Source: Xanthobacteraceae bacterium
GTDB lineage: Bacteria > Pseudomonadota > Alphaproteobacteria > Rhizobiales > Xanthobacteraceae
Length of the DNA: 14,079 nt
Assembly (NCBI GenBank): GCA_030037185.1
Contig: JASHRR010000529.1
Location: forward strand, 1-14,079
Reading direction: 5' to 3'
Shown here: piece by piece, positions 1 through 7,138 of the stretch
Numbering within the stretch: the stretch's first letter is position 1
Layout: each line of letters opens with the position of its first letter
Notes under the pieces: generated by a model
Told to the model about the DNA's origin: nothing
Database searches by the model: none
The model's input: the letters and a program-made list of their open reading frames with translations, nothing else
Program-made: the position numbers and the translations under genes

Positions 1-423
1 CCGCAAGCGAAGCTGAGCGACATGCAAGCGTATGTTATTTGTTCAAACAGCGTCTGCAAGAATATGGCGCCAGCCTTGCACCTCACCGGATTGCCGCGGT
101 AGCGCGCGGGTGAGGCGAGCGTCGGACAGCTCCAGGTTAGCAAGGTGCGGGCGACATCGCACAGGCCACGGCGGACTGCCGGTATAGCCCGTCGGCGAGC
201 AGCGTGTCGCGCCAGATAACGATGGCGATAATTCGAGCCGGGCTGCGCCGGGCGCCCCCAATGGCCCCCCGGAGGAGACTCACTGGTGCGTCTTTGAGGG
301 CTGGCCCGTGCCCCCAACCCAGCGGGGACGCGAAGGGCCTCTTAGGAGTCCGGCGGGACATGTCCCGTCAGCGTGGGGTCGCGCCAGGTCGGGCGTCGCT
401 GCGGTCGATGGCATGGAGCGCAT
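1..423. other. No recognisable gene at left edge
   Basis: This stretch lies downstream of the sensor kinase stop codon. Short open frames exist on both strands (for example minus 137-361), but none has a convincing ribosome binding site, codon pattern or recognisable motif. It may hold decayed sequence. I see no terminator hairpin with a T-run after the kinase. Confidence 0.5.
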
Positions 424-2295
424 TCAGTTCGATTTTTCCTTGACCTGGGAATTAGCCGGCTCCAGCGCGTTCGCCGCTCGGCAGTTCAAACGCCAAGTCA
501 AGCCCGTGGGCGCATAATCGAGTTCGACCGCACCATCCACGCTTTGCTTCGCCATTCCTTCAATCACCATCGTGCCGAACCCGCGCCGCTTCGGCGCTGA
601 CACGCGCGGCCCTTCCCGCTCGGTCCAGCTCATCGTGAAGGTCTCGCCGTGAGTCCCCCAGGAAACATCGACGCGCCCCCTATCTGTCGAGAGCGCCCCG
701 TATTTTCCGGCATTGGTCGCAAGCTCATGCAGTGCCAGACCGGTCGCTTGGGCCGCGGCTGCGTTCAGACGCAGATTCGGGCCGTACACGGCAATCCGGG
801 GCCCGACAAGGTCCGCAAAGTGAGCGAGCTGAGCGCGAACCAAATCCCCGACGTCGACTCCCTGCCACTCGTTCCGGACCAGCAGGTCTTGATTGGCCGC
901 AAGCGCCCGGATGCGCTCAGTGAACCGCCCGACAAAGTCTTCAGGCTCACGGGCCGCGGTTTGACGGGCTATTGCCTGCACGAGATTGAGCATGTTCTTG
1001 GCACGATGATTGGCCTCGCGCATAAGCAGGTGCTCGCGTTGCTCGCTTTCTCTGCGTTCTTCCTCGCGCCGTTTGCGCTCTGTAATGTCCTGAGCTGTCC
1101 CGACCATCATGACAGCGCGTCGCTCGGGCGGGGCACCCTCGAAATGCGTAAGCCCGTGAGCCTCCACCCACCGAACCTCGCCGTCTCCCCTAAGGTGCCG
1201 GAACTCGGTTGCAAAGGTCTTGGGATCGGTGGGGTTGAGCGCCGCTTCGACGGCCGGCCAAACCCTCTCTAGGTCTTCCGGATGTAACCGCTTCGTGAAC
1301 TCTCGCGTATCCGTCTTGTCTTCGGCAACGTCGAACATTTGCTTCAATCGTGTGTCCCACAAGGTGACATGGTGGAGCGGATCGTACTGCCACCACCCGA
1401 GCCGGGCCGCGTCGAGCGCAAACTGCAGACGATCTTTGCTCGCCTGCATTGACTGCTCAGCCTGCTTGCGCTCGCTGATGTCGCGGACGATCTTCGCGGC
1501 ACCGAGAACGCGTCCTTCGGCATCGCGCACGGGTGAGATGGTGACTGACGCGTCGACGGTTCGGCCGTCCTTGGTGACGCGTTTCGTCTCAAAGTGCATG
1601 ATGTTCTCGCTCCGGGCAAGGCGGGCAAGGATCATGTCCTCCTCCGCCTGTCGGTCAGCCGGAATAAGGCGCCGGATCGACTGCCCGATCATCTCGCCAG
1701 CCGAATAGCCGAACATGCGCTCGGCAGCCTCATTCCAACTCGTGACGATACCGTTCAGCGTCTTGCCAACAATGGCATCAGCCGACGATGTCACGATGGC
1801 GGCAAGATGCGCCCGAACCTCCTCGGCATTCTTGCGTGCAGTGATATCGCGTACGATGCCGCCGGCTCGGACCGGCATTCCTGCGGCATTCGTTTCCACC
1901 CGGCTCTGATCCTCCAGCCAACGGATTGCACCATTCGGCATCACTACGCGGAATTCGAAGTTGCAAATGTGATCGGCATCGAGGTAGGCACGGCGTGCGA
2001 CGTACTCCTCGAACCGTGGGCGGTCCTCCGCGTGCATGCGAGAGCGCAGCAGCGCCCTGGATGCGGGGTCGCCAGGTTCGATCCCGAGCAGTTTGCGTGT
2101 TTGCCCCGACCACACCAGGGTGTCGCTAACGTAGTCGTAGTCCCAGTGACCTAAGCCGGCGCCCTCCAACAACCAGTGCAAGCGCTCTTCGCTCTCACCT
2201 AGACCCCGCTTGTCCTCCCGCAGCATGGCCTGCTGTTCGGCGTCTCTGAGGGGCACCCCCGTGCCTTCATCGTCATGTCGTGTTGCGGCCATCAC
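424..2295 (-). CDS. Three-PAS HWE-family sensor histidine kinase
   Basis: The 623-residue protein is a soluble sensor kinase expected to autophosphorylate on histidine and pass the phosphate to a response regulator. Three PAS domains are visible at about residues 36-155, 160-277 and 285-407; each ends in the usual exit motif (IVRDITARK, IVRDISERK, AQDITERK). The kinase core follows: H-box REANHRAKNML with phosphoacceptor H430, N-box LHELATNAGKYGALS with H523, E524 and N528, and W557-T-E559, the signature that names the HWE family. A glycine-rich RRGFGTMVI (570-578) completes the ATP site. There is no signal peptide or membrane helix, so the sensing is cytoplasmic; the ligand cannot be read from sequence. 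The first codon is GTG at 2295 and an ATG follows directly at 2292; both sit behind a GAGGGGGG purine run. No response regulator is adjacent, so it is an orphan here. Confidence 0.93.
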   Translation of the reverse strand: MMAATRHDDEGTGVPLRDAEQQAMLREDKRGLGESEERLHWLLEGAGLGHWDYDYVSDTLVWSGQTRKLLGIEPGDPASRALLRSRMHAEDRPRFEEYVARRAYLDADHICNFEFRVVMPNGAIRWLEDQSRVETNAAGMPVRAGGIVRDITARKNAEEVRAHLAAIVTSSADAIVGKTLNGIVTSWNEAAERMFGYSAGEMIGQSIRRLIPADRQAEEDMILARLARSENIMHFETKRVTKDGRTVDASVTISPVRDAEGRVLGAAKIVRDISERKQAEQSMQASKDRLQFALDAARLGWWQYDPLHHVTLWDTRLKQMFDVAEDKTDTREFTKRLHPEDLERVWPAVEAALNPTDPKTFATEFRHLRGDGEVRWVEAHGLTHFEGAPPERRAVMMVGTAQDITERKRREEERRESEQREHLLMREANHRAKNMLNLVQAIARQTAAREPEDFVGRFTERIRALAANQDLLVRNEWQGVDVGDLVRAQLAHFADLVGPRIAVYGPNLRLNAAAAQATGLALHELATNAGKYGALSTDRGRVDVSWGTHGETFTMSWTEREGPRVSAPKRRGFGTMVIEGMAKQSVDGAVELDYAPTGLTWRLNCRAANALEPANSQVKEKSN

Positions 2296-2570
2296 GCCCC
2301 CCCTCTGCGGTCAACGATCTTGCAGCGCGCAAATTTTAGCTCATCCGGTCGGACGCGGCAGCAGTGACGCACCAGCGCAAGCTGGATCAGCTCCCGCAGC
2401 ATCGAGCACCCTCCGTAGAGGCATTCATCTGCCAGCATCCTGTCCGGTCATTAGCCATCTCCTCAAACTCGTCGCACAACGCTTCTTCCCCTCCCTGGCT
2501 CCTCAGGCGGTGGCCGGAGACGATCGGCACCCAAAGCGTGTGATGGGACAACTGCTTCGCTGCTGATTTA

Positions 2571-2648
2571 ATGGCAGCGCCAGTGTCTTGTTCCGCCGCT
2601 AGGTCCGCTGGTGCCAATGCGCCGCTGGTGGCTGGCGCCGATCCTTCC
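2571..2648. repeat. Dispersed intergenic repeat, copy 1
   Basis: It begins ATGGCAGCGCCAGTGTCTTG and includes TTCCGCCG and GGCTGGCGCCGATCCTTC. The same blocks recur at about 3860-3930 and 5191-5256 with internal differences. The copies are intergenic and non-coding as far as can be seen; no terminal inverted repeats or transposase belong to them. I cannot name the family. Confidence 0.6.
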
Positions 2649-2754
2649 CGGTCGGGCCACGTGGGGAGACTGCGGCCCCTTCAGGAAGCGCAGAAATTGG
2701 TGTCGTGTTCATCGCGAGCTGCCAGCAGGGTGTGCCGAAATGCTCCCAATTAAC

Positions 2755-2786
2755 GGCGGCATTGTGCCCACGGCGGGCGCGCTTCC
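2755..2786. repeat. Short GC-rich repeat, copy 1
   Basis: The block contains TGCCCACGGCGGGCGCGC and matches a block at about 4039-4073 that contains GTGCCCGCGGCGGGCGAGC. Both sit upstream of a rightward gene start (the DctP relic and the 4155 gene). The match is imperfect and short, so common origin is likely but not certain. Confidence 0.45.
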
Positions 2787-2863
2787 ACATATCAATATAT
2801 CAATCCATTTCATTGGGGGCGGCATTGGCGGTTAAACGGTCGTCCCGCAGCAGGGAGCCAATC

Positions 2864-3450
2864 ATGAAACGTAGACAATTTCTCCAAGCCGCTGGTCTCA
2901 GCTTAGCCACAGCCGCGGTCGCGCAAACTAATCCGGCCATCAAGTGGCGGCTAACGTCGAGCTATCCTAAGTCACTCCACACGGTGTATGGCGCGGGTGA
3001 AACAATTACGAAATTCGTGACCGAGGCGACTGACAATCAATTTCACAATTCAGGTATTCGCGGCCGACTAAATCGTTCCCGCCCTGGGTACCATTCGGCC
3101 TAAATGGGCGTCGGCTCAATGCCTGGTTTCACCATGGCGATAGTATGAAGCTGATGAACGGCCTTTGCAAAAGATTTAACGTCTATGCGCGACCGGCAGG
3201 CGACACGGGTCGCCAGATGGGCGGTTGGTTTTCGCAAAGAAATCAAGGAAGTTGGCGAATTCCGTCGCTTGAAATTCCCTATAGGTGGTTTCGCGCTAGG
3301 CACTACGCAAACTGGTGGCAGGAAGGACAGAACTGAGGCCATTCTCGCGGCCCATTATGGAGGCGTGCTTAAAGGCTTCAAATGAGGTCAATGCCGACAC
3401 CGCCGCTCGCAGCCAGGATTTCAAGATGGTTCTAGAATCGATAATCGATG
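2864..3450 (+). pseudogene. Decayed Tat-exported TRAP transporter substrate-binding protein (DctP family)
   Basis: The start is well preserved. AGGGAG at 2852-2857 precedes ATG 2864. The first about 65 residues read MKRRQFLQAAGLSLATAAVA (twin-arginine signal) followed by IKWRLTSSYPKSLHTVYGAG, typical of periplasmic TRAP binding proteins. Near 3045-3050 an extra base shifts the frame, and the original frame also has a TAA at about 3070. Further pieces resume in shifting frames: MKLMNGLCKRFNVYA and GRQMGGW (3145-3230), GWFRKEIKEVGEF and LKFPIGGF (3225-3295), then LRPFSRPIMEACLKASNEV and DFKMVLESI (3330-3440). From family knowledge the intact protein is about 360 residues, so about 600 bp means the middle is largely missing. 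No DctQ or DctM membrane partner is nearby. It cannot make a working transporter subunit. Confidence 0.85.
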
Positions 3451-3859
3451 CAGACATTCCGAAACGACATAACTTGCGGCGGGCCGAGCGCCGCATTGGT
3501 TCATCTTCGGTAATGACGACGCTCACCCACCAACCGTGGGTCCGCTTCGGAAGCGGAAGGACCGCGGCTGACGTTTACCGCATCAAAGGACGCGCCTGCG
3601 ATGCTTTTGGCTGCCTGGGAGAGTCACGGGGACGTAGGCGAAAGAGCGCGGACGCCGCGGCCCCTCGCCCCGCTTGCACCCTGTACACCCTACAGGACCG
3701 CAGACGCCTTCGGGTCCCAAAGCCCCCGTGCAGCCTGGCCAGCGACAAATCGACTCCCCGGCTCCCCGGTCCTGCTGGGAGCAGGGGAAACATCGGGATG
3801 CAATGGGGTGAGAAGTGACCTACTCCGTATTGGAGGCAAGCCCTCGGCGCGAAGCTCTA

Positions 3860-3930
3860 ATGGCAGCGCCGGTGTCTTGTTCCGCAAGCAGGGCCGCTGA
3901 CGCCCAACGGGCGCCGATGGTTGACTGACA
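3860..3930. repeat. Dispersed intergenic repeat, copy 2
   Basis: It opens ATGGCAGCGCCGGTGTCTTG, one base different from copy 1 over the first 20, then TTCCGC. A diverged tail follows that still contains GGGCGCCGATGG. Confidence 0.6.
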
Positions 3931-4038
3931 CCAACCTACCCTCCTCGTCGGGTAAGGTGCGATCATCACGCCCTTTTCTCGCGGAAGAATAAGGTGTATG
4001 GTTAGCTTATGGGGGAACGCGTAGAAGTAGCGCTCTGA

Positions 4039-4073
4039 TTGGCAGCGTTAGTGCCCGCGGCGGGCGAGCATCC
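4039..4073. repeat. Short GC-rich repeat, copy 2
   Basis: It opens TTGGCAGCGTTAGTGCCC, resembling both the start of the dispersed repeat (TGGCAGCGCCAGTG) and the block at 2755-2786. It may be a diverged member of the same family. Confidence 0.4.
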
Positions 4074-4090
4074 TCAAAGGCGTCGGGGCA

Positions 4091-4116
4091 GCATCCCGGA
4101 TTTTTGCTCGGGATGC
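4091..4116 (+). promoter_or_regulatory. Hairpin overlapping the promoter region of the 4155 gene
   Basis: GCATCCCG (4091-4098) and CGGGATGC (4109-4116) form a perfect 8-bp stem around a 10-base loop containing TTTTT. It ends 11 bases before the extended -10 box, where a -35 element would lie. It could be an operator, the end of an upstream transcript or chance. Confidence 0.4.
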
Positions 4117-4126
4117 ATACCGTTTC

Positions 4127-4135
4127 TGCTATAAT
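4127..4135 (+). promoter_or_regulatory. Extended -10 promoter element (TGCTATAAT)
   Basis: TATAAT at 4130-4135 is a perfect -10 box and is preceded by TG one base away, the extended -10 form that can work without a good -35. No clear -35 is found at 16-18 bases. Transcription should begin near 4142, leaving a leader of only about 13 bases that starts at the AGGAGA ribosome site (4143-4148). Confidence 0.55.
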
Positions 4136-4154
4136 TTAATATAGGAGAAATTGT

Positions 4155-5123
4155 ATGGCTCGCAGAATGATCATAGGCATCGTTTCAACCGCAGTTCTTA
4201 CTCTCTCAGCCGTGGCGTTTGCGCAAGAGCCTGGTCAAGGTGCATCGTCAATCCCGGATTTCTCCGGCGTATGGGGCCACCTCACTTTTCCCGATGCCGA
4301 GCCGCCGTTGAGCGGCGCGGGACCGGTACGGAACCTTTCGCGCGTGACCATCGAAGTAGCCCAGACACTGGCTCCATATAATGGAACAGCTACGGCCAGC
4401 GCAAGCCCAAACGGCGTGAGCAACATTTCTGAGCTGGTGGGCGACTTCACCAACCCGATTTTGAAACCCGACGCGGCCGAGGTGGTGAAACAGCACGGCG
4501 AACTTTCCAAACAAAAGATTCCCTATCCCACGCCCAGCAACCAGTGCTGGCCCGGCGGCGTGCCCTTTGTGTTTTGGAACATCGGCATGCAAATGCTGCA
4601 ACAGAAGGACAAAGTCACGATTCTCTACGCAAATGATTATGCTGTCCGCCACGTGCATATGAACCGCACGCATCCGGAGCATGTAGCGCCCTCCTGGTAT
4701 GGAGATTCCATCGGCCATTACGAGGGCGACACGCTCGTGATCGACACGGTGGGTATCAAAGTCGGCCCCTTTGCTATGGTTGACATGTACGGCACGCCGC
4801 ATACCGAGGCGCTGCACGTCGTGGAACGCTACCGGCTGCTCGACTACGAATCTGCGAACGAATCTGAGGACCGGGGGGAAGCCGAAAATTTTCGCCTTCA
4901 AGTCTCCGACACGGGTCTTGCGCGCAACCCGAATTACAAGGGCCCGGGACTGCTGCTCGAGTTTACAGTCGAGGACACGGGCGTGTTCACAACGCCCTGG
5001 TCAGCCAGGATTGTTTATCGGCGCCCACTCGGCAGTTGGCCGGAATTCGTCTGCGCTGAAAGCACGCGCGATTATATCGGCAGAACGATCAACCTTCCGC
5101 AAGCCGACCAACCAGATTTCTAA
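4155..5123 (+). CDS. Secreted protein of unknown function with GDTLVIDT motif
   Basis: The 322-residue protein has a signal peptide at residues 1-23 (MARRMIIGIVSTAVLTLSAV, then AFA before QE), so it should be exported. The mature part opens IPDFSGVWG. It then carries C131-W-P-G-G-V-P, the block APSWYGDSIGHYEGDTLVIDT (178-198), PHTEALHVVERYRL (215-228), TPW (280-282) and a cysteine near the end (C300). These blocks, in this order, are shared by a large uncharacterised family of exported proteins common in soil bacteria; I know of no established reaction for it. The start is set by AGGAGA at 4143-4148 with a 6-base spacing. It stands alone: a decayed gene lies upstream and repeat sequence downstream. 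The frame is clean and appears functional. Confidence 0.88.
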   Translation: MARRMIIGIVSTAVLTLSAVAFAQEPGQGASSIPDFSGVWGHLTFPDAEPPLSGAGPVRNLSRVTIEVAQTLAPYNGTATASASPNGVSNISELVGDFTNPILKPDAAEVVKQHGELSKQKIPYPTPSNQCWPGGVPFVFWNIGMQMLQQKDKVTILYANDYAVRHVHMNRTHPEHVAPSWYGDSIGHYEGDTLVIDTVGIKVGPFAMVDMYGTPHTEALHVVERYRLLDYESANESEDRGEAENFRLQVSDTGLARNPNYKGPGLLLEFTVEDTGVFTTPWSARIVYRRPLGSWPEFVCAESTRDYIGRTINLPQADQPDF

Positions 5124-5471
5124 GACATCGGCCTACTCGGTTTACCCCCGACTTGATATCGTGCCGAATGCGGCACTCATTCTCCTGTTGACGCCGCCAC
5201 TGTCTTGTTCCGCCGGTGATTCCCAATGGGCCCGATGGCTGGCGCCGGTCCTTCGGTCCAGGGGGGCCCGAACTGATCGCCGGGCGTTTCGAGGGTGCCG
5301 CGCAGTGGTTTTAGTGTGGGTGCTTCCTACCTACGAAACCGCTTCGGCGACGCCTTCAGCAGACCAACCAGATCGCCTTGGGCGCGTCGGATCCGATAAT
5401 CTATCCATCGAATGTAGCCACCCAAAACGTTCTCGGGACGCTGCAGCCATTCCAAGCACCTTCCACGGAAC
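5124..5471. other. Gene-free stretch after the 4155 gene
   Basis: No gene is supported. The long plus-strand frame running from inside the 4155 gene into this region is out of frame with it and looks like chance. The region holds dispersed repeat copy 3 and then unrecognised sequence. No strong terminator hairpin is visible directly after the stop codon at 5121-5123. Confidence 0.5.
5191..5256. repeat. Dispersed intergenic repeat, copy 3
   Basis: It contains CACTGTCTTGTTCCGCCGG and GGCTGGCGCCGGTCCTTC, matching both conserved blocks of copy 1. The middle is about ten bases shorter than in copy 1. Confidence 0.55.
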
Positions 5472-5774
5472 CAGCCGAGCTTTGTTGTCGCGGCCGTTGC
5501 AGCCCGGAATCGCCGGACCGCCTCGCCCTCGACGCACCGGAAAATCCGTCTGGCGTGAGCCGATGCGCTTCTGGATCGTACCTACACGAGAGCGTTCCGC
5601 TCCACTCGGGACCCGCGCTTCGCTCTTCGGTTCTGTCAGCAGCTTCTTCGGTTCTTTTAGGATATATTCTCGCCCAGCTCGGACAGCGGGGTCACTACCT
5701 TCTTGTCGAACGACACAAAGGTTTCGCCGCCCAGCCAACTGCCTCCGTATGCGATGACGCCATCAGCGAAATCA
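5472..5774. repeat. Tandem duplication, decayed copy (vapC 3' end plus flank)
   Basis: This unit repeats the segment at about 5793-6128. Shared blocks in order include CCGTTGCAGCCCGGAATCGC, GGAAAATCCGTCTGGCGTGA, CTTCGGTTCTTTTAGGATA and TATTCTCGCCCAGC. The unit closes with the last 35 or so codons of the VapC toxin gene on the minus strand (about 5665-5774). The toxin part has point changes and a small deletion near its stop. It lacks the catalytic N-terminal half and any start, so it cannot make toxin. Confidence 0.8.
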
Positions 5775-5792
5775 CTCCTGCTTTCCACCGGA

Positions 5793-6128
5793 GCGAGCCG
5801 AGTTTTCTTCTCGCGCCCGTTGCAGCCCGGAATCGCAGGACCGCTTTGCCCTCGATGTATCGGAAAATCCGTCTGGCGTGAGCCGACGCGCTTCTGGATC
5901 GTACCCATACGACAGCGTTCCCCACCGCTCCGCAAGCGCCGGTCCTTGATCCAACGGAGGGACGCAACGCGCCGATCCTCAGGACCCGCTCTTCGGTTCT
6001 TTTAGGATAGCAGTTGGGTATTCTCGCCCAGCCCGGACAGCAGGGTCACTGCCTTCTTGTCGAACGACACAAACGTTTCGCCGCCCAGCCAGTTGCCTTC
6101 GTATGCGATGACGCCATCAGCGAAATCA
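5793..6128. repeat. Tandem duplication, second copy (contains end of intact vapC)
   Basis: This is the partner of 5472-5774 and includes the 3' end of the intact toxin gene. It holds about 40 extra bases (around 5930-5975) not seen in the other unit. The flank itself (5793-6000) encodes nothing I recognise. Confidence 0.78.
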
Positions 6129-6400
6129 GCCCCGACCTCCAGCACTGCCAAGCCCGAGTCGGCCGCGGGCCGGTTCGTCACCACGTTGCCGGTTGCCAAC
6201 AGGGCACGGATTGCAACTGCGATGTCCGCCGGATCGAATCTGTAGACTAGGCGGAGCACCCAGACGAACTCGCAGAGACACGCCAAAGGCACGGCGATCA
6301 ACGAGGCGGCCTTGAGCACCTCATCCGCGGCGTTGGCCTGCGTGACGTCATCACGGACGGCGCTGCGAACAAGGACGTTCGTATCAACAGTGATCTTCAC
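6002..6400 (-). CDS. vapC: VapC-type PIN-domain ribonuclease toxin
   Basis: The 132-residue protein is a single PIN domain, the fold of VapC toxins. From family knowledge these are Mg2+-dependent endoribonucleases that cut tRNA or rRNA and arrest growth. The four acidic positions are visible: D6 in MKITVDTNVLVR, E44 in CLCEFVWVL, D95 in ADFADGVIAY (D92 also near) and D114 in VSFDKKA. I chose GTG at 6400 rather than an upstream ATG because it gives the family-typical N-terminus and overlaps the antitoxin stop as GTGA, which suggests translational coupling. Length and motifs are complete, so it is probably active and held in check by the gene directly upstream. A decayed duplicate of its 3' end lies at 5665-5774. 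Confidence 0.9.
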   Translation of the reverse strand: MKITVDTNVLVRSAVRDDVTQANAADEVLKAASLIAVPLACLCEFVWVLRLVYRFDPADIAVAIRALLATGNVVTNRPAADSGLAVLEVGADFADGVIAYEGNWLGGETFVSFDKKAVTLLSGLGENTQLLS

Positions 6401-6648
6401 TCTTCGCCAGCCCAACCGGACGCCGCCGCCTCATTGATCTCTTCGAGAGTGGCAATTTTCTTGGTCTTGCCCGCAAGCACGCCAAGGAAACTGTCGATCG
6501 TACCTGTCGCTCGTGCCGCTCGCAGTCGCAGCTCACCTCCAGACATTTTGTCCAAATCGACCCGTTCACCGGGCCTAATACCCATGTGCTGCAGCAAGTC
6601 TCGCTTCAGCGTGATCTGCCCCCTTGCGGTAACCGCTTGCGACGCCAT
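6397..6648 (-). CDS. vapB: AbrB/MazE-fold antitoxin of the VapC module
   Basis: This 83-residue protein has the swapped-hairpin AbrB/MazE/SpoVT DNA-binding fold at residues 1-48 (VTARGQITLKRDLLQHMGIR, then PGERVDL). Its C-terminal tail (about 50-83) is acidic and Ala-rich, ending LEEINEAAASGWAGEE, where such antitoxins wrap the toxin. The role inferred is to neutralise the downstream PIN toxin and repress the operon. ATG 6648 is preferred over an upstream in-frame start at 6666 because GGAGGT lies 4 bases before it (6653-6658). Its stop overlaps the toxin GTG by four bases. The partner type, operator and overlap together make the toxin-antitoxin assignment strong; the symbol is by analogy, since VapB proteins are of several folds. 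Confidence 0.9.
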   Translation of the reverse strand: MASQAVTARGQITLKRDLLQHMGIRPGERVDLDKMSGGELRLRAARATGTIDSFLGVLAGKTKKIATLEEINEAAASGWAGEE

Positions 6649-6670
6649 GAGAACCTCCGTCCTCACTTAT

Positions 6671-6697
6671 GTAATGTAAATTCACATTACCCGTCAA
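6671..6697 (-). promoter_or_regulatory. Toxin-antitoxin promoter with palindromic operator
   Basis: GTAATGT and ACATTAC form perfect 7-bp arms at 6671-6677 and 6684-6690 around a 6-base centre whose inner four bases are also symmetric. On the minus strand TTGACG (6692-6697) fits a -35 box, and weak -10 candidates (TTACAT or TACATA) lie 17-18 bases on. The palindrome therefore fills the spacer between the boxes, where bound antitoxin would block RNA polymerase. It ends 22 bases before the antitoxin ATG. Confidence 0.7.
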
Positions 6698-6852
6698 TGC
6701 CCGACATCGTATCGCCGCGGCCCCTCCGCACGGTCGGCCTAAGGGCAAAGGAACGACACCCCGTTCGCGCCGCCAACAGTGAGAAAAAGACCGGAGCCTG
6801 ACACTTAATATAGCGAACCATAATGTATTGAAATTATTTGTATTTTTCTTTT

Positions 6853-6874
6853 GGCCTAATCGCGGCCTAATCGC
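6853..6874. repeat. Perfect 11-bp tandem repeat
   Basis: GGCCTAATCGC occurs twice head to tail, next to an AT-rich run (about 6807-6852) that is unusual for this DNA. It might mark an old recombination or attachment site, but nothing else supports that. Confidence 0.6.
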
Positions 6875-6988
6875 CAGGAAGCTAACAGGTTCACCATTGC
6901 AAAGCGGCACCGTTTCACAACGGGCTTCTAACTTGCTCGCAAATAATTTGATCGTGCGCGGGGTTCAGGCCCTTTGCGATCCCGACCT

Positions 6989-7138
6989 ACGCAGGATGCC
7001 GCCGTGCTCAGGCCGGTCAAGGCCAAGCCGGCCCCGAAGACGCGGCCAGCCTTGACAGGCCCTGCGCGCGGGCGGCTGCGAGATTTGGCGATCGAGTACG
7101 GAAGAATGCTCGCGGCGCGGGTCAAACTAAAGAATTGA
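6989..7138 (+). pseudogene. C-terminal relic of an unidentified gene
   Basis: One plus-strand frame reads about 49 residues with a natural, charged composition, including VLRPVKAKPAPKTRPALTG and GRLRDLAIEYGRMLAARVKL, before a TGA at 7136-7138. The composition is more protein-like than the frames around it. No start codon with a ribosome site is visible upstream, and the reading becomes unconvincing before about 6989. I read it as the tail of a broken gene whose family I do not recognise; chance is possible. Confidence 0.35.

Larger units (their letters stand above)
2296..2863. other. Intergenic region with two dispersed repeats
   Basis: This region separates the kinase (transcribed leftwards) from the DctP relic (transcribed rightwards). 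No gene is recognisable. It contains one copy of the TGGCAGCGCCAGTG-type repeat at about 2571-2648 and a related shorter element at about 2755-2786. An AT-rich run, ATATCAATATATCAAT, at 2789-2804 could belong to the promoter of the downstream relic, but no clear -35/-10 pair was assigned. Confidence 0.5.
3451..4090. other. Gene-free stretch with repeat copies
   Basis: Open frames such as plus 3601-3900 and minus 3575-3793 lack ribosome binding sites and show proline/arginine-rich low-information translations, as expected of chance frames in GC-rich DNA. The stretch carries dispersed repeat copy 2 (about 3860-3930) and the short GC-rich repeat copy 2 (about 4039-4073). No RNA gene was recognised. 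Confidence 0.5.

Noticed and set aside
649..2154. Long plus-strand open frames (649-1272, 1220-1708, 1594-2154) opposite the kinase
   Set aside because: They are antisense to a gene with complete PAS and HWE motifs and show no ribosome site or recognisable domain. GC-rich coding DNA commonly leaves such frames open.
3575..3900. Overlapping proline/arginine-rich frames on both strands
   Set aside because: No ribosome sites, no domains and low-information composition.
4248..4901. A 217-residue minus-strand frame opposite the 4155 gene
   Set aside because: It is antisense to a gene with signal peptide, ribosome site and family motifs, and has none of its own.
4771..5757. A 328-residue plus-strand open frame
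   Set aside because: It starts inside the 4155 gene in a different frame and continues through repeat sequence. Composition is arginine/serine/proline-rich without domains, so it is a chance frame.
5331..5954. Minus-strand frames in the vapC duplication flank
   Set aside because: Translations of the two repeat units resemble each other only because the DNA is duplicated. No start signal or family is visible.
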